Positions 1 to 11,904 of a DNA stretch of 64,000 nt are shown here, one piece after another (the first letter of the stretch is position 1; each line of letters begins with the position of its first letter). The notes beneath the pieces were generated by a model. That model was not told the origin of the DNA and ran no database searches. It saw only the letters and a program-made list of their open reading frames with translations. Location of the stretch: positions 70,236,025 to 70,300,024 of the forward strand of contig OY821519.1 in NCBI GenBank assembly GCA_963682025.1, written 5' to 3'. The stretch comes from Cordilura impudica. Taxonomy: Eukaryota; Arthropoda; Insecta; Diptera; Scathophagidae. The translations under genes were made by a program, and so were the position numbers.

Positions 1-177
1 GAAACATATGATGGAATTTTGTAACTAATATAACAATATTCAACATCTATTAAAGAATTTAGAGTGCGAAAAGCCATGCTTAAAAAAACATTGCACTGAA
101 CAGTGTCATTGACCGAGTTTTTGAAGTTATGAACTTCAATCCAAAATAAATGACTAATGTGTCTATTTTTCCATTTA
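1..177. repeat. Dispersed duplication, copy A (empty site)
   Basis: This stretch recurs at 684-1655. The two copies match from the first base through the shared text CATTGCACTGAACAGTGTC and on to about base 177. Copy A is uninterrupted where copy B carries a mini-me element, so it serves as the pre-insertion (empty) site. No coding function is seen. Confidence 0.85.
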
Positions 178-683
178 ATTTCCGTATAATTTTTACCGTG
201 TATCACTTTACAGCAAAACAATACACAGTAGTCGAAATGCCCTATCTAGTGACACTGAATTAGCAAATGTATAAAATCAAAGGCTAATGCTTATTTTAGG
301 CTGGGAAATGCGTAAAGAATTCAATCTTAAAATTTTTTTTATTTATTTCAATGCTTTTAACATAAAAAGTAAAAAAACAGCAACGTCTTCTTATATAATT
401 GGCTCTGAAAGCAAATTTTGTACATCACTGCCTATTTTGATGTTGTTCCCGGAGTATCTAAGAGATCGTTTGGAGTGCGAGGATATGAGAGGATCAGAAA
501 AGAAGTGAGCGCATTAAATCTCCCATTGCGTTTTTCCTGGAATTCCAGATTCCAAAACAATTTCTGAACCAAAGATATCATCAGCAGTTTTGAAGTTGTT
601 TACCCATAACCCGCCATCCTTGATGATTGGTCATTTAATTACACATTTATCTGCTCAGCAATGCCAGAGAATTAATTTCAAGG
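178..683. other. Unassigned sequence
   Basis: No gene is recognised. A 73-codon plus-strand frame at 287-508 has low-complexity composition and no domain. On the minus strand, 380-640 reads as short open blocks broken by stops, which could be a decayed coding remnant, but no family is recognisable. Confidence 0.4.
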
Positions 684-1655
684 GAAACATATGATGGAAT
701 TTTGTAACCAATATAACAATATTCAACGTGTATTAAAGAATTTAGAGTGCGAAAAGACATGCTTAAACAAGTAAGAAAATTATAGTCGGCCTAGACCGAC
801 TATACGATACCCTATACCATGCGTTTAGAAACCCTATCTCTTAGGCCCAACTAACTGGACTTTGAAAATAAGCAAAAACCAAATTTGAGTGGGATTTTTA
901 TTAATTTTTTTGGCTGCAGATATGAAAAAGTTCATATCGGATGCTATATCTATAAAGGGACTAGGTCCTAAAATGGACCGATCCTGATCATGTTTGGTAA
1001 AGTCTCTTGTCTCTTGTATTTTGCAAAAATATGTACAAACAAAATTTGAGAAGAATCAGTGCAATATTTTTGTTTTTTAATAGATTTAAGTGAAGATCGG
1101 GAAGCAGCTCTATATGGGGTCAAAGGGATCATTTTTGGACTACTCATTAGTGGATGTAATGAACGCATACAAACCCAATTTGAGTAAGATCTATATGACA
1201 ATTTGGATCTTATGGCAATTTATGTCGATTTCATATGGGTAATTTGTATGGAGGCTAGGTCTGAACATGGACCGATTCTCACCAATTTCAATAGCGTTCA
1301 TCCCATGGCCGACAAAAGCTTATATACCAAATTTCATCAAAATATATTCATATTTGCGACCTGCAGTTTGATTACAAGCTTTACATGGACACACAGACGG
1401 ACGGACGGACGGACGGACGGACATTGTTAAATCAACTCAGAAAGTGATTCTGATTCGATCGGTATAATTAAAGATGGGTCTAGGTCAAATATTTTTGGTT
1501 GTTACAAACAGCAGCACAAAGTCATTATACCCAAACCACATAGTGGTATAGGGTATAAAAAACATTGCACTGAACAGTGTCATTGACTGAGTTTTTGAAG
1601 TTATGAACTTTAATCCAAAATAAGTGACCACTATGTCTATTTTTCCATTTGGAAG
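684..1655. repeat. Dispersed duplication, copy B (filled site)
   Basis: This is the second copy of the segment at 1-177, with a few substitutions. It is split after GCTTAAA (about 767) by a complete mini-me-like element and resumes at about 1559 with AACATTGCACTG. Homology to copy A ends near 1655, just before the R1/LOA-like relic. Confidence 0.85.
768..1558 (+). mobile_element. mini-me-like element, copy A
   Basis: The element begins CAAGTAAGAAAATTATAGTC and ends CACATAGTGGTATAGGGTAT. It has a (GACG)n microsatellite at about 1394-1422, which on the other strand is the GTCY-type proto-microsatellite known from dipteran mini-me elements. The family name is an inference from that architecture. 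Further copies lie at 5902, 34645, 53272 and 63182. The borders are fixed by comparison with the empty site at 1-177. No coding capacity is seen. Confidence 0.75.
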
Positions 1656-1849
1656 TTTTAGGTTAAGTTATGTTAGATGGTTGCCCGCCAGAGGCGAGAA
1701 CACTCGGAGACCATATGGCCTATTGTGATACCCTTTAGAAAGTTTCGGAAGGTAGAAATAGGAGAAGAGATTTAAAAGCATATATTGATAATGTAAGGAG
1801 TATGAAAAAAAAAGAAAAATTTAAAAGGAGTTACTTCGTCCGTTATACA

Positions 1850-2990
1850 TCCCCCTGAACGAGCCAGATTCCCTCAAGAAGTCCGCAAGTTCACCGAGTG
1901 GAATACCTACTATGCAGCCCAGGTTATCGAAGAATCTTTGATATAGATGTCTAAGGCGCCGCACCTTCAGTCCCAGACATTAACAGATCAAATGTTGCAC
2001 TGACTCCTCCTCGTTCAAATCCATACAGCTCCTACAGAACTCAGCGCTCGGGAAACCTATGCATTCGGCCATCCGCCCTATTACACAGTTACCAGTGAAT
2101 ACTCCTATAACTAGGCTGATTTTCCCTTTACTAAAACCAAGGAGTGATTTCGTTCACACATAGCACATATCGCTTTCTTAGTCCTTTCCTCTACGTTACT
2201 GGACCAAGTGAGTTTAGAGTCCAGAAAAATACCCAATACTTTATAATCCCTTTATAATACCAGAGCCGTCCCATCCAGTCTTGGAGGATTGAACTCAGGT
2301 ACCTTGTCTTTCTGGTAAAGAGAACCAACTCGGTTTTAGAGTGGTTGACCACCAGACCATTTTCACTTGCCCACTTTATGAGTTTACCTAATACCGACTC
2401 CTTGAGGTCACTGATCGGTGATAGGAGCACAACATCACCAGAAGCACAACATCATCAGCATAGGCAATCACTTTGGTGCTCGTTCTGTTGAAGGAATGGA
2501 GGATTTTATTGATCTTAAGGTTCTACAAAAAAAGATCTCCAACTCCTCCGTGTGACTTTCCCGCTTCCCCCTCAAATATTTTCGAGTTTATCACCCTGCT
2601 CTACAACATGTTACTCGTCCATAGAATTATCTGTAAATCCGTGCCAGTATTATTTAAGTCTTCCTGGATCGGTGATATTCTGACATTATTGAATGCTCCT
2701 TCCATGTGGAAGGAAAAGAAGACAAAACATATTCCTTATAGTGAAGGGCATCCTTAATCGCTCCCACTACTTCGTGTAAAGCCGTAAACACCGACCATCC
2801 CTTGAGGTATGCATGTTGAGCTTTACAGAAGTTGTCCGGTGTGAGCTTACATCTAACAATCTCTCCAAGGTTTTCAGTAAAATCGATGATAGATCTGTAG
2901 TCATTTGCGGTATAATGGTATATTTTTCCCGCTTTGGGGATAAAGACTACTCTAAAGACTTGTAGAGACATTGTTCGAACTCTCCGACTT
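1850..2990 (-). pseudogene. R1/LOA-like non-LTR retrotransposon relic (RT to C-terminus)
   Basis: Read on the minus strand, three blocks of an ORF2 protein follow in order. At 2971-2654 is an RT N-terminal block with VFIPKAGK, a degenerate DYRSI and QHAYLKGWSVFTALHEVV. At 2430-2191 is the post-catalytic block WASENGLVVNHSKTELVLFTRK. At about 2120-1850 is a C-terminal block containing a FTGNCVIGRMAE-like segment and a Cys-rich patch (FCRSCMDLNEEESVQHLIC), as in the region after RNase H of R1/LOA-type elements. Stops, frameshifts and an internal deletion join the blocks, and the catalytic YADD region is missing. It is dead. Whether it is R1 or LOA cannot be settled by eye. Confidence 0.7.
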
Positions 2991-3069
2991 CTCTTTTATC
3001 TTTTACAAACAAATTCTTTTATAAAATTGAAATAATTTTTTTTTTTATGTTGTAAAATTAGATGGCAAT

Positions 3070-3429
3070 TTAGCTCTTAGATCGTAAATTAGAGATTTTG
3101 TGAACTAAATTAATTTCGTTTATTAATTCTTTGCCCGATTCTTCAATATTACTGTCATAACAGGACTTTGTTAAGTTATGACCGATATAGTAACTTCCAT
3201 TAAGTACAGATCGATCACATCCTCCAAATAATCGAATATGCATGTAGGTGCCGATAGAAGTCATCAAAAAGTTGTGTGTGGTCCGCATTTTGCGATTCGA
3301 ATACTTTTTGTACTTCTGATAGTATTGAGACAAATATAGTCTTTGGAATGACTGTACAATTTTTAGCAGCGTCGTCTCAAACGATTTTTCATAAACAATC
3401 CTAAAATGAGTTTTCAACTCAAGCCACAT
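3070..3429 (-). CDS. Orphan 119-codon ORF, unrecognised
   Basis: This is the longest open frame in 3.0-4.7 kb. It starts at ATG (3429) and ends near 3070. The protein is basic and rich in Tyr, Ser and Lys, with two Cys (GGCDRS and TKSCYDS) and no domain I recognise. It has no promoter-like or splice context that would prove it real, and it could be a fragment of an unidentified transposon. Treat it as hypothetical. Confidence 0.2.
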   Translation of the reverse strand: MWLELKTHFRIVYEKSFETTLLKIVQSFQRLYLSQYYQKYKKYSNRKMRTTHNFLMTSIGTYMHIRLFGGCDRSVLNGSYYIGHNLTKSCYDSNIEESGKELINEINLVHKISNLRSKS

Positions 3430-4721
3430 ATCCAGAATTACTTGAATGGATCTTTCTATGGAAATTCATCTGGCTACAATCGGAATTTTTCCTGGCATGT
3501 AGGAATCTTTGTTAATCAACTAATAATTCTTGTGATATAATTTTTTTCTGACTGGAGAATTAGAGAACCAATTATGAGACTCATTGATTAAAAAGTTTAA
3601 ATTGGAAGGGGAGTTGTTCAAATAAATATAATTTTGGTTAAAATTAATTATTTTATATAAAGGGTGCTAAAAGCATTGGAAAAGAAAAACGAAATTAGCT
3701 AATTTAGCGCTTTGTAAAGGGCAGTAAATACAAAAAATGTGGTTTCTGGCTAGTTAATAGCGCGAGAAGCGCTAAGTTGGCAAAGGTGGCTCTGTCATCT
3801 ATATTAACGAAGAATTCCAATCAAAATGATTATAACCTGTAAAGCTATTAAAGATGTTATTCCTTCACATCGCTGTTGTTGATGTTGTCTGTAGTAGTTA
3901 GTTGGTTTTTTGAATTACACTTAAAAATCATGAGCATTCCATTTCTTATTTTTTTCCTCCATTTATAACTTCTTTGCTCGGTATGGCAATATTCTGGTAG
4001 ATCTGTTTATTATTATTTTTTTTTTTTTAATTCTGTAGTTGATGGTGATTTCCTTTTTGTAAACTGATAACAAGCTTGTATGCATTCATGTATGTACATA
4101 TTTATGTATGTATGTATGTATGTATTGTAGTTATGCATGTATGTATGTATGCAAGTATTTTAGATTTTTCGTTTGGCTCGTTCTGCCACTTTAATTTGTT
4201 TCTCAATTTTGTTTGTTCTGGTTTGATCATATTTCTCAGAAATTTTAATTATTTCACAAAACGAAAGAAAAACAAAAAATATCCTGTTTACGTTGTTACT
4301 TGGCTGCCTCGACTGACTGGGGTGATCGGCACTAAGTAATGTTCCCACAGCATTCATTAAGAGAAGAGCAAAGTTATTGGGCATTAGTTGACTACAGCAT
4401 TTTTGTTTTTGTGTATTAAATAATACAGACTCACAGACATACATCCTAGAGGAGTTTCATATTAATTTTACAGGATATGCTTACGAAAACAAATGAATGA
4501 ATGTGTTATTGCGAAACGATTATATTCTCTTGCAATTAGTTGTTGTTCCAACTAACGAGTGAATAGAATTTCATTAATCCTTTATTATTTGCACATTAAT
4601 GTCTGGTGGTATATTCGTTTTGTCATAGCGTTTGTTGCCATTGTTCTCATTTCTGTTCATTTTGCAATGTTTCGATAAAAACAAAAACGGAGTTCTAGTT
4701 ATCCTGACTAGAGCCTATAGT
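3430..4721. other. Unassigned sequence with hAT-like patch
   Basis: No gene is recognised. The patch at about 3660-3800 contains repeated AGCGCTAA-type words and GCGCTAAGTTGGCAAAGG, resembling the patch at 54460-54610 and, more loosely, the hAT end at 14549; it may be a hAT terminal remnant. The rest is AT-rich with a short ATGTATGT microsatellite. Confidence 0.4.
4076..4155. repeat. (TATG)n microsatellite
   Basis: Interrupted runs of TATG/ATGT tetranucleotides are seen, with the longest perfect stretch near 4104-4124. Confidence 0.9.
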
Positions 4722-4795
4722 CTCGAGTACTCGAGCTACTCGAGTAAAAAATGAGCTACTCGAGCCGAAGGAGTAATTACTCGAGGCACTTTCCT
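4722..4795. repeat. Clustered CTCGAG palindromes
   Basis: Five CTCGAG-type words lie within about 70 bases (CTCGAGTACTCGAGCTACTC and following), directly upstream of the ~190-bp array that also carries ACTACTCGA/TTTTTCGAG words. The cluster is self-complementary and could form a hairpin. Confidence 0.8.
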
Positions 4796-4829
4796 TTCAA
4801 ATTCATATGTTCTCCGTAAGTGTTTGATG

Positions 4830-5790
4830 TCTATTTTCAAAAAATTGTTCAAGAAAACTTGGAAGAAAAAACTATTGGTATTTTGATTTGATTCAAAGCA
4901 TTCCGATCTAAAATTTTTTTAATTTTTCCAATTAATTAACTATATTCACAGATTACTCATAAAAAATTTTAAACCAAAATTTTGGCATCGGTATAAGTCT
5001 ACTCAACTGATATTGACCACTTTCTATAAAAATGTGTGAAAATATGCTCTTATTTGAAGTTTGATGATTTTTCCCAGAAAATTTTCCACAAAGACTTAAT
5101 AAAAGTTTAAATTCCTTAGAGATGTATACATGTGGAGAATACTTCCACCAAGTTTCAAATAATTAGGTCAAAGATTGGAGTTTGGAGGAGCTACTACTCG
5201 ACAAAAAACAGAAAAAAATAAATATTTTGCATGTCCTCATTTTTGCAACTCTAAAATCTATAATATTGTGCCAGGTCTTGTTTAAATATTTTTTGTAAAT
5301 CGATGCCAAATTTCAAGGAAGTTAATTTTTTCATACGCTTGTATGGAAAGAGATCGAGCTTTTTCGAGCAGTAGTTAACCAACAGCACCATTATTGCCTA
5401 AATTATATGAAGTTTAAGAAGATTATGTCCATATATTTGCAATCGCAAACAGTAAAGATGTTTACAAGTCGCCAGGGAAAATTTTATATAAAATTATCTC
5501 AAACTTGAAACAAGAGAAAATTTCACACATTTGTATAGAATGAGGCGATCTTTTTCGAGTAGTAATTCGACATCATAATTATTGTCACAATTCTTTGAAA
5601 TTTTAAGGTCGTAAAGTCCTCGTATTTGCAATTTTAGAAATTATAAATTTGCACCGTCTGTTCCATAAACATTTTTTGTAAATTTTTCATAAATCGATTT
5701 TTTCATATATTTTTATGGAGAGTCTCTGATCTTTTTCGAATAGTAGTTCGCCAACACAACAATTTGGGTCGGAATGTCTTAAAATTGTTA
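4830..5790. repeat. ~190-bp degenerate tandem array, part 1
   Basis: The landmark GATC(GAG)CTTTTTCGA(G/A)(T/C)AGTAGTT recurs at about 5351, 5547 and 5730, spaced 183-196 bases, and each is preceded by TTGTATGGA-type and TTTGAAATTT-type blocks. Units are divergent. The array resumes at 7508 after an interruption made of other transposons. Confidence 0.65.
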
Positions 5791-5901
5791 ATAAGTCATC
5801 TACAGTATTGTTCGAATTAATATAAACACAAATAATGAATTAGAAAAAATAATAAATATTCTTGATTGAGGAAAAAACAGAAAAACAATTACAATACAAA
5901 A

Positions 5902-6132
5902 ACAAGTAAGAAAATTATAGTCGCTCGAGACCGACTATACCATGCGTTTAGACACCCTATCTCATAGGCCCAACTAACTGGAAATAGAAAATAAGCATAA
6001 ACCAAATTTGAGTGGGATTTTTATTAATTTTTTGGATGCAGATATGAAAAAGTTCATATCGGATGCTATATCTATATGGGGACTACGCCCAAAAATGGAA
6101 CGATCCTGACCATGTTTGGTAAAGTCTCTGTC
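5902..6132 (+). mobile_element. mini-me-like element, copy B (3' truncated)
   Basis: It begins AACAAGTAAGAAAATTATAG and follows the other copies through GACCATGTTTGGTAAAGTCT, then stops near 6132 at a junction with unrelated sequence. The GACG microsatellite and 3' end are missing. Confidence 0.8.
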
Positions 6133-6232
6133 CAAACAAACAATCGTTATTTTTGAATTTTTAAGTAGAAAAAATTTTCATATAGAAACAATCTATTCAA
6201 TTAAAACATAACAATTATCACAATGTTCAATA

Positions 6233-6273
6233 AATCGCTGATGAAGGCTGAAATGCCAGAAACCGGTCCGATT
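6233..6273 (+). ncRNA. Type I hammerhead ribozyme-like motif
   Basis: The conserved core CTGATGA is at 6238-6244 and GAAA at 6259-6262. Stem I pairs AATCG (6233-6237) with CGATT (6269-6273) perfectly. Stem II pairs GGC (6246-6248) with GCC (6255-6257), after an A-A mismatch at the base of the stem. Stem III is the short palindromic type (A-CCGG-U, 6262-6267), followed by C at 6268, giving a GUC cleavage triplet. Such minimal stem III hammerheads are known from Penelope-like elements and retrozymes. The surrounding 6137-6330 is probably a fragment of such an element; no reverse transcriptase is seen. Activity is not shown, and the A-A mismatch may weaken it. Confidence 0.6.
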
Positions 6274-6334
6274 AAGAATACAGTGCAGTTATGAATTTTT
6301 GAAATATATGCTTTCTTCTTCTTTACCACGCACC

Positions 6335-7283
6335 ATTTAAATTTTATTTTTGTTGTGCAATCAATTTTTCTAATTATTGCTTTAACTATAGCCCACAGTT
6401 TTTCAATTGGGTTAAGATCCGGAGGGTTACAGACCATACAAAACATGTAATTTTTTGTCTGAAATATTCTGTCGCGACATGCAGCTTAATCCCATGCCTT
6501 CGATCGGGACAAGGGATCCGGAACCTTAATAATAAAGGATGTTTGACTGTTTGATCGGAATGTTTTGTTGTAAGTTTTCCTTTGTCGCGTTTTCTAACGT
6601 AACGAAACCGCTGTCCTTGTACAAGAAAATGGGTCTCATCTGAGAACAACACTTTTCTTCAGTCTTCAACAGTCCAGTCAGTCCAGTCTTCATAGCAGCC
6701 ATCAATAACAGCATTTTTAAGGTCTGATTGTTTTTCTTCCACTTTCAATAAGGCATTTTCGTACGGTGGAGTCATGAATAACGACTCCAACATGCGCTAA
6801 GTCTTGCTGAAGTTCTTGGCAGGTTTTCCTAATGTTCAATTTACTTTCCCTTATGAGTAAAGCTTCATCTCTCACTGTAGTCTTTCTTTTCCTTCGACAT
6901 TTCCCTTTTCTGTTCACCTCAATCTGCCCAGTCTCCCTTTTTCCTTCAAAATCTTTTTAACGGCTCCTAAACTCACACCACACACCTTGCATATATCTCT
7001 TTGACTCATTGTTGTGTGTTCACTTGCAGTAACAATCTAAGTGCACTTTTTCGGATAAATATCCAAATTCGAAAATAAGAAACAAAAGTTTACTTCCGTC
7101 AACAAGAACCTTTATTGTAAGAAATAACAAAATTTACCGTGTATGTAACTTAGCATGTCTCGTAACTAACTGATTGATAGAACATGAATACAAAATGGCC
7201 GCTATTTTTACATAAACGTGTTGCCAACTGCGAAAAAGGTATAATTTTGCTAATTATCAGATGTTCACATTAATTCAGTACTG
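6335..7283 (-). pseudogene. Tc1-like transposase relic with one terminal repeat
   Basis: On the minus strand the frame opens near 7010 with a helix-turn-helix region (SQRDICKVCGVSLGAVKK), shifts frame near 6915, then gives HDSTVRKCLIESG, LFSDETHFLVQGQRFRYV (first catalytic Asp) and PPDLNPIEKLWAIVK with the third acidic residue. Frameshifts separate the blocks near 6715 and 6650. A terminal repeat reading CAGTACTGAATTAATGTGAA inward ends at about 7283 next to a TA, as expected for a Tc1 element. The other terminus is absent: the C-terminal end runs into the hammerhead-bearing patch near 6330. The element is dead. Confidence 0.8.
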
Positions 7284-7368
7284 TATGAATATAGTCAGTT
7301 GAGGTTGTTGAAGACAACATATAATACTTTTTTCCAATTTTTTTTCAAATTTTTTTTTTCAATTTCAG

Positions 7369-7507
7369 GAGCCAAATCACCGCATTCGTTATCGAAATTT
7401 TTCGACAGAAATCGTGGTCGAGCGTTTGTCCGTCTTCTTTAAATAATAAACCAAAATATGGAATTTCGATTGATTTTACTTGATATCGAATGCGGTGATT
7501 TGGCCCC
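7369..7507. mobile_element. Short inverted-repeat element (MITE-like)
   Basis: GGAGCCAAATCACCGCATTC at 7369 is matched in inverted orientation by GAATGCGGTGATTTGGCCCC ending at about 7507. The ~25-bp ends flank about 90 bases of unrelated sequence. It sits at the edge of the interruption of the ~190-bp array. No target duplication is clear. Confidence 0.65.
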
Positions 7508-8050
7508 TGATCTTTTTCGAGTAGTAGTTCGCCTACCTTACACCTTTCAACCAAGGTATTTCAATATTTTTTGATATTAATCCCTCGATATGGTGAACAA
7601 CAATTTGTATTTTTACCATGGAATATTGGAATTTTCTTTTTAATTATTTCAACCTCGCATGGAGAGAGTGCTTTCATACATTTGTATTGAAAAAGGTCGA
7701 GCTATTTCGAGAAGTGGTCGCGCGCCCCAAAATTTACTAAATGGTACTAAGTTATTATTGGAAAATTTTGTGTAAAATTATCTCAAACTTGAATTATGAG
7801 TTTTGTATGGAGTAGTAGTTTTTTTAGTAGTAGTTCGTCCGAACTACAGTTTTGGCCGGATTTCTTTGAAATTTGAAGGACGTAATAAGATAGTATCTTT
7901 AATTTTGAAAAGTATAATTTTGCACCATGTGTTCCTTAAATATTTTTGTTGTAAATCGATGCTAAATTTCAATGAAGGGAATATATTCACATATTTGTAT
8001 AGAAAGTCGAGTAGTAAAAATTTCTGCTTTGAATTTTTGAAAACATAATC
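7508..8050. repeat. ~190-bp degenerate tandem array, part 2
   Basis: The array landmark returns as GATCTTTTTCGAGTAGTAGT at 7510 and in weaker form near 7697, 7815 and 8005. It continues the array of 4830-5790. The 230 bases after it up to 8284 hold nothing recognisable. Confidence 0.6.
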
Positions 8051-8284
8051 TCTGTATATATAAAAATCGAAATTTTAATAGTTTGATCCAAGAGTTCTTG
8101 AGAAATTTTATTTAATAGAAAGCAAATATATACGAAGAACATAACTTCATACATCTTCAGAGTGCTCAGGAGTGCTAAGCGGCTGATATCTTTTCGACAC
8201 TTCACCGTTTTTATCAGAATGTTTCAATATTTCAGAAAAGTAATCAGCCCAATTACGAATATTCTCAAGGATTTTTTTTGTACC

Positions 8285-10773
8285 AGGCTATAAACTATAC
8301 AGAAATGATAGGATCACTAAGGGAGGAGGTGTTGCAATTGCTATACGATCATCTATAAAACATAAGCTACAGAATTCTTATCCAACAAAGCTGTTTGAAA
8401 ATATTTGTTTGTCAATAACATTAAACAACAGTGAAGTAATGTTTGTTGCAGCATACTGTCCGAAATACACCGTTGATTTTTAAGCGATCTAAGGCTACTC
8501 ACATCAAATCCTGGAGATTTTTTTATCTTAGGGGATTTTAATGCTCATCACCCCAGTTGGAACTGTGCAGAAGCCAATACAGCGGGGCGAATGCTATTCA
8601 ACCATCAATTATCTTCTAATTATTATATATATTTTCCATTAAACTCGACTAGGTTTCCACAGAATATTGTACATAGAAGGCCAACAATAGATCTATTGCT
8701 TACAAATTCATCATTTTCTTTTACTAACCTTGAGACACATCCATTTCAATTAAATTCGGATCACGTTCCAATTACTTTCTACATAGATGAACATGTAGCT
8801 GAGGACGTGAGAATTTTTCCAGACTATGCTAAGGCCGATTGGACATTTTTCAGGAGAACATTTGAACTCAAAACAAATTTTGTCTCCTACAATTCATTCA
8901 AATTTGACATTGTCAAACGTCGACAATATTATTCATGAATTTTCGGACATTTTGATGGAAGTTTTTATAGAAACCATATCACATAAACCTAGGAAGAATA
9001 ATTATAGACGAATTTCTATATTGTGTAAGCAATTAATATCCACGAGAAACAAATTTAGAAGACAGTTTCAAAGATGTCCTGATCCAAACGTTAGAATTAC
9101 AATTGGCGCGATAATTCGGGAGTTGAACAAACTAATATCATTTCATATTAGTAATGATAGAAATTAACAATAGGCTAAGATGCTTTCAAAGTTACCTGTA
9201 GGGCACAAAAAATTTTGGAAGCTATCAAAATACATAAAAGGTAAGAATAAGGCCTTTGGAGCTCTAGAAGTTAATAATTGTATGATTACAAATAATACAG
9301 CAAAAGCAAATGCTATTGCTGATCACTTTTCTAACGCTCCCCTCACAACTGTTCTTATGAATGGGCCAATGGACAAGAAAGTAAACTCTTTTCTTAAAAC
9401 ACTGGAACAAAACACGATTGAAATTGTTGATACTTTAACAAATATAAATGAGTTGAAGTTCTATATTAAATGGCTTAGAAATAATAAGGCTCCCGGGATT
9501 GATGGAATTCATAATAAGTGCTAAAAAATCTTCCCAATTCAGCACTAATCATTTTAGTAAAAATCTTTAATTTTTGTATCCAAAATTCTTATTTTCCACA
9601 ATATTTTAAAAAGGCCAAAATTATCCCCATTATTAAAACTGGAAAAAACCCAAAATATCCAAGTAGTTACCGTCCCACTAGTTTGTTGAGTTGCCTAGAT
9701 AAAGTATTTGAAAAAATAGTTTTTGAGCGAATAAAAACTATAGCCGACGAAAAAGAACTTATTCATAAATGTCAATATGGTTTTAGAGCACAACATTCTA
9801 CAATGCATCAGGTCCAAAGAGTAGTGAATATGATTAAACATAATAAAAGTAATAGACATTCAACAGGGGTACTATTCTTGGATATTGAAAAGGCTTTCGA
9901 CTCGATCTGGCATGCATGTCTTATTTATAAACTCCATCAAATGCAACTACCTTTTTATCTAGTTAAACTTATTAAGAATTTTCTTAAAGATAGAATCTTC
10001 GTAGTGTAAATTGAAGGATGTCAGTCCAATGAAAAGCCGATCCCTGCTGGTTTACCACAGGGATCTGTGCTATTACCACTCCTATATTCATTATATATTT
10101 CTGATTTCAAACCTCTCAAGGGTAACGACGTAGCTTTCTCTGCAGATGACAGCGCATTTGTTAGCTACGGAAAAGTTTCTAACGCAATTGTTAAACGTAT
10201 GCAAAGATGTCTGAATTCAGCGAGCAAATACTTTAATAAATGGAAAATTAAGATAAATGAAGATAAATCTCAAGCAATAATCTTTCCTTTTAATAGATCT
10301 CCTAAGAGACTTCCATCTCGGTCATTCTCAGTACAAGGCAAACTGATTAATTTTTCAGATTCTATAAAATACCTAGGGGTCACACTTGATCGTAAACTAT
10401 CATTTAAAAAACATTTAGAAACAAGCTGTTCGAAGGCAATCAAATGTGGTAGATCACTCTTCCCGCTTCTAAATAAAAAAAGTAAACTAAACATAAAGAA
10501 TAAACTTCTTTTATATAAAATGTGTATTAGACCAATACTTACTTACGCATGCCCAGTATGGAAAAATTGTGCAAAAACTCATAAAAGAAGATTACAAATT
10601 ATCCAGAATTAGAACCTGAAAATCATATATAATCTCCCTTGGAGATTCTCGACAAAAGACTTACATATAATTTATAAACAAAAAACTATTAATTCCGTAA
10701 TTGAAGAAATGACTCTTACATTTAAGCAAAAATGTAGAAGCTCAAATCACGAACATCTGAGGAGTTTAATCTG
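8285..10773 (+). pseudogene. I/Jockey-type non-LTR retrotransposon ORF2 relic
   Basis: The 5' end is lost inside the endonuclease domain: YKLYRNDRITKGGGVAIAIR at about 8290-8350, then a DFNAHHPSWNC-like block near 8535 and SDHVPITF near 8760. The RT follows: NNKAPGIDGI (9480), SYRPTSLLS (9663), FLDIEKAFDSIW (9880), AGLPQGSVL (10040) and the catalytic box AFSADDSAF (about 10130), then KYLGVTLDRKLSFKKHL and a C-terminal NLPWRFSTKDLH. All three catalytic Asp of the RT are present. The frame is broken by shifts near 8890 and 9520 and by stops near 9165, 10007 and 10610. The protein would end near 10773. It is inactive. It resembles, but is not the same copy as, the element in the inverted arms. 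Confidence 0.88.
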
Positions 10774-11083
10774 ACGACTACTAACAAATCTATTAAATAT
10801 AGATGACTTTAGTGGTTGTATTATAACCTCCTTCTCCCATTTTTCCATTTTTAATTTCCTTTTTTTTCTCTCTCTTTTCTTTTTGTGATCTAGGATGTAG
10901 GTTTTTTACCATCTTTTTCCTATAAATTTCTGTTGAGTTTACTTATATGTGATAAACCAGTCTTTTTAATTTTTGTAAATAGTTGTTGTAATATCTTTAA
11001 TAAAATCTTACAATTAGTTAAGTTCTTTTATAAATATTTGTAAAATAATGATAGATAATAAATAAATAATAATAATAATAAGT
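10774..11083 (+). mobile_element. 3' UTR and TAA-rich tail of the 8.3-kb retrotransposon
   Basis: Non-coding, T-rich sequence with AATAAA-type signals ends in AATAAATAATAATAATAATA. A (TAA)n tail is typical of I-clade non-LTR elements. The tail abuts the outer edge of the inverted duplication at 11083. Confidence 0.75.
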
Positions 11084-11904
11084 TGTGAAACCTCTTTATC
11101 GGAGATGTCCTACTAAGTGCACAATTACGGTAGTAAATTTTTTCTGATTATTTATTTATTTTTTTTAAGGCTGGTAAGTTCTCTCCAGTTTGAATTAAAG
11201 TGACTTTTTAAAATATGATTTGAAGAATTTTTCACTACAAAAATTGGAATTGAAAAAATAAATTAAATGGAATTAAAAAATATAAATCGAATTCCTTTTA
11301 ATTCATGTCGAAGAGAATTTTACAATGTTTCAAACAAAAAATCATAAATTTCGGATAAAAATTACTTGTGTACACAGTTCTGAAAGATTTAGTTTTAAAA
11401 ATAAATTCTTTGACGCTTTACAAGCTAATTTTTTCAAACAAAATTGGCTTTACGAGTACATTCAATGGACTATTACTTTGGTATTTTGCACAATTTCGTT
11501 GTGAAATTTTGGTTTAATGGTGACTCTTACTGACAATTTAAGTAAATAGAAAAATCGAATAAAAAGATAAAAGCAGGGGGGTGCACCCTGTTTAAGTGAA
11601 GCAACACTTTCAAATTGCAAATATATACAGTTTTAAAATTTTTTCAAATAATAATTTAAATAATGATAAAACTTTGAATGGCCCTCACAATTTAAAATAT
11701 ATTTCCAAAAAATGTCTGATAAGCAAATTTCAGTTAAATTGTATTTAACATATTTTACCAAATAATACAACAAAATCTAAGCGGTTGAAACGAAAAACAA
11801 ATCAGAAACGTGACTTCTGTTATAAATTTATCAATGTCACCATTAAATGCATTCAAATAATTAAAATGGTAGATCATCATATACCGAAACATACTTAAAT
11901 ACAT

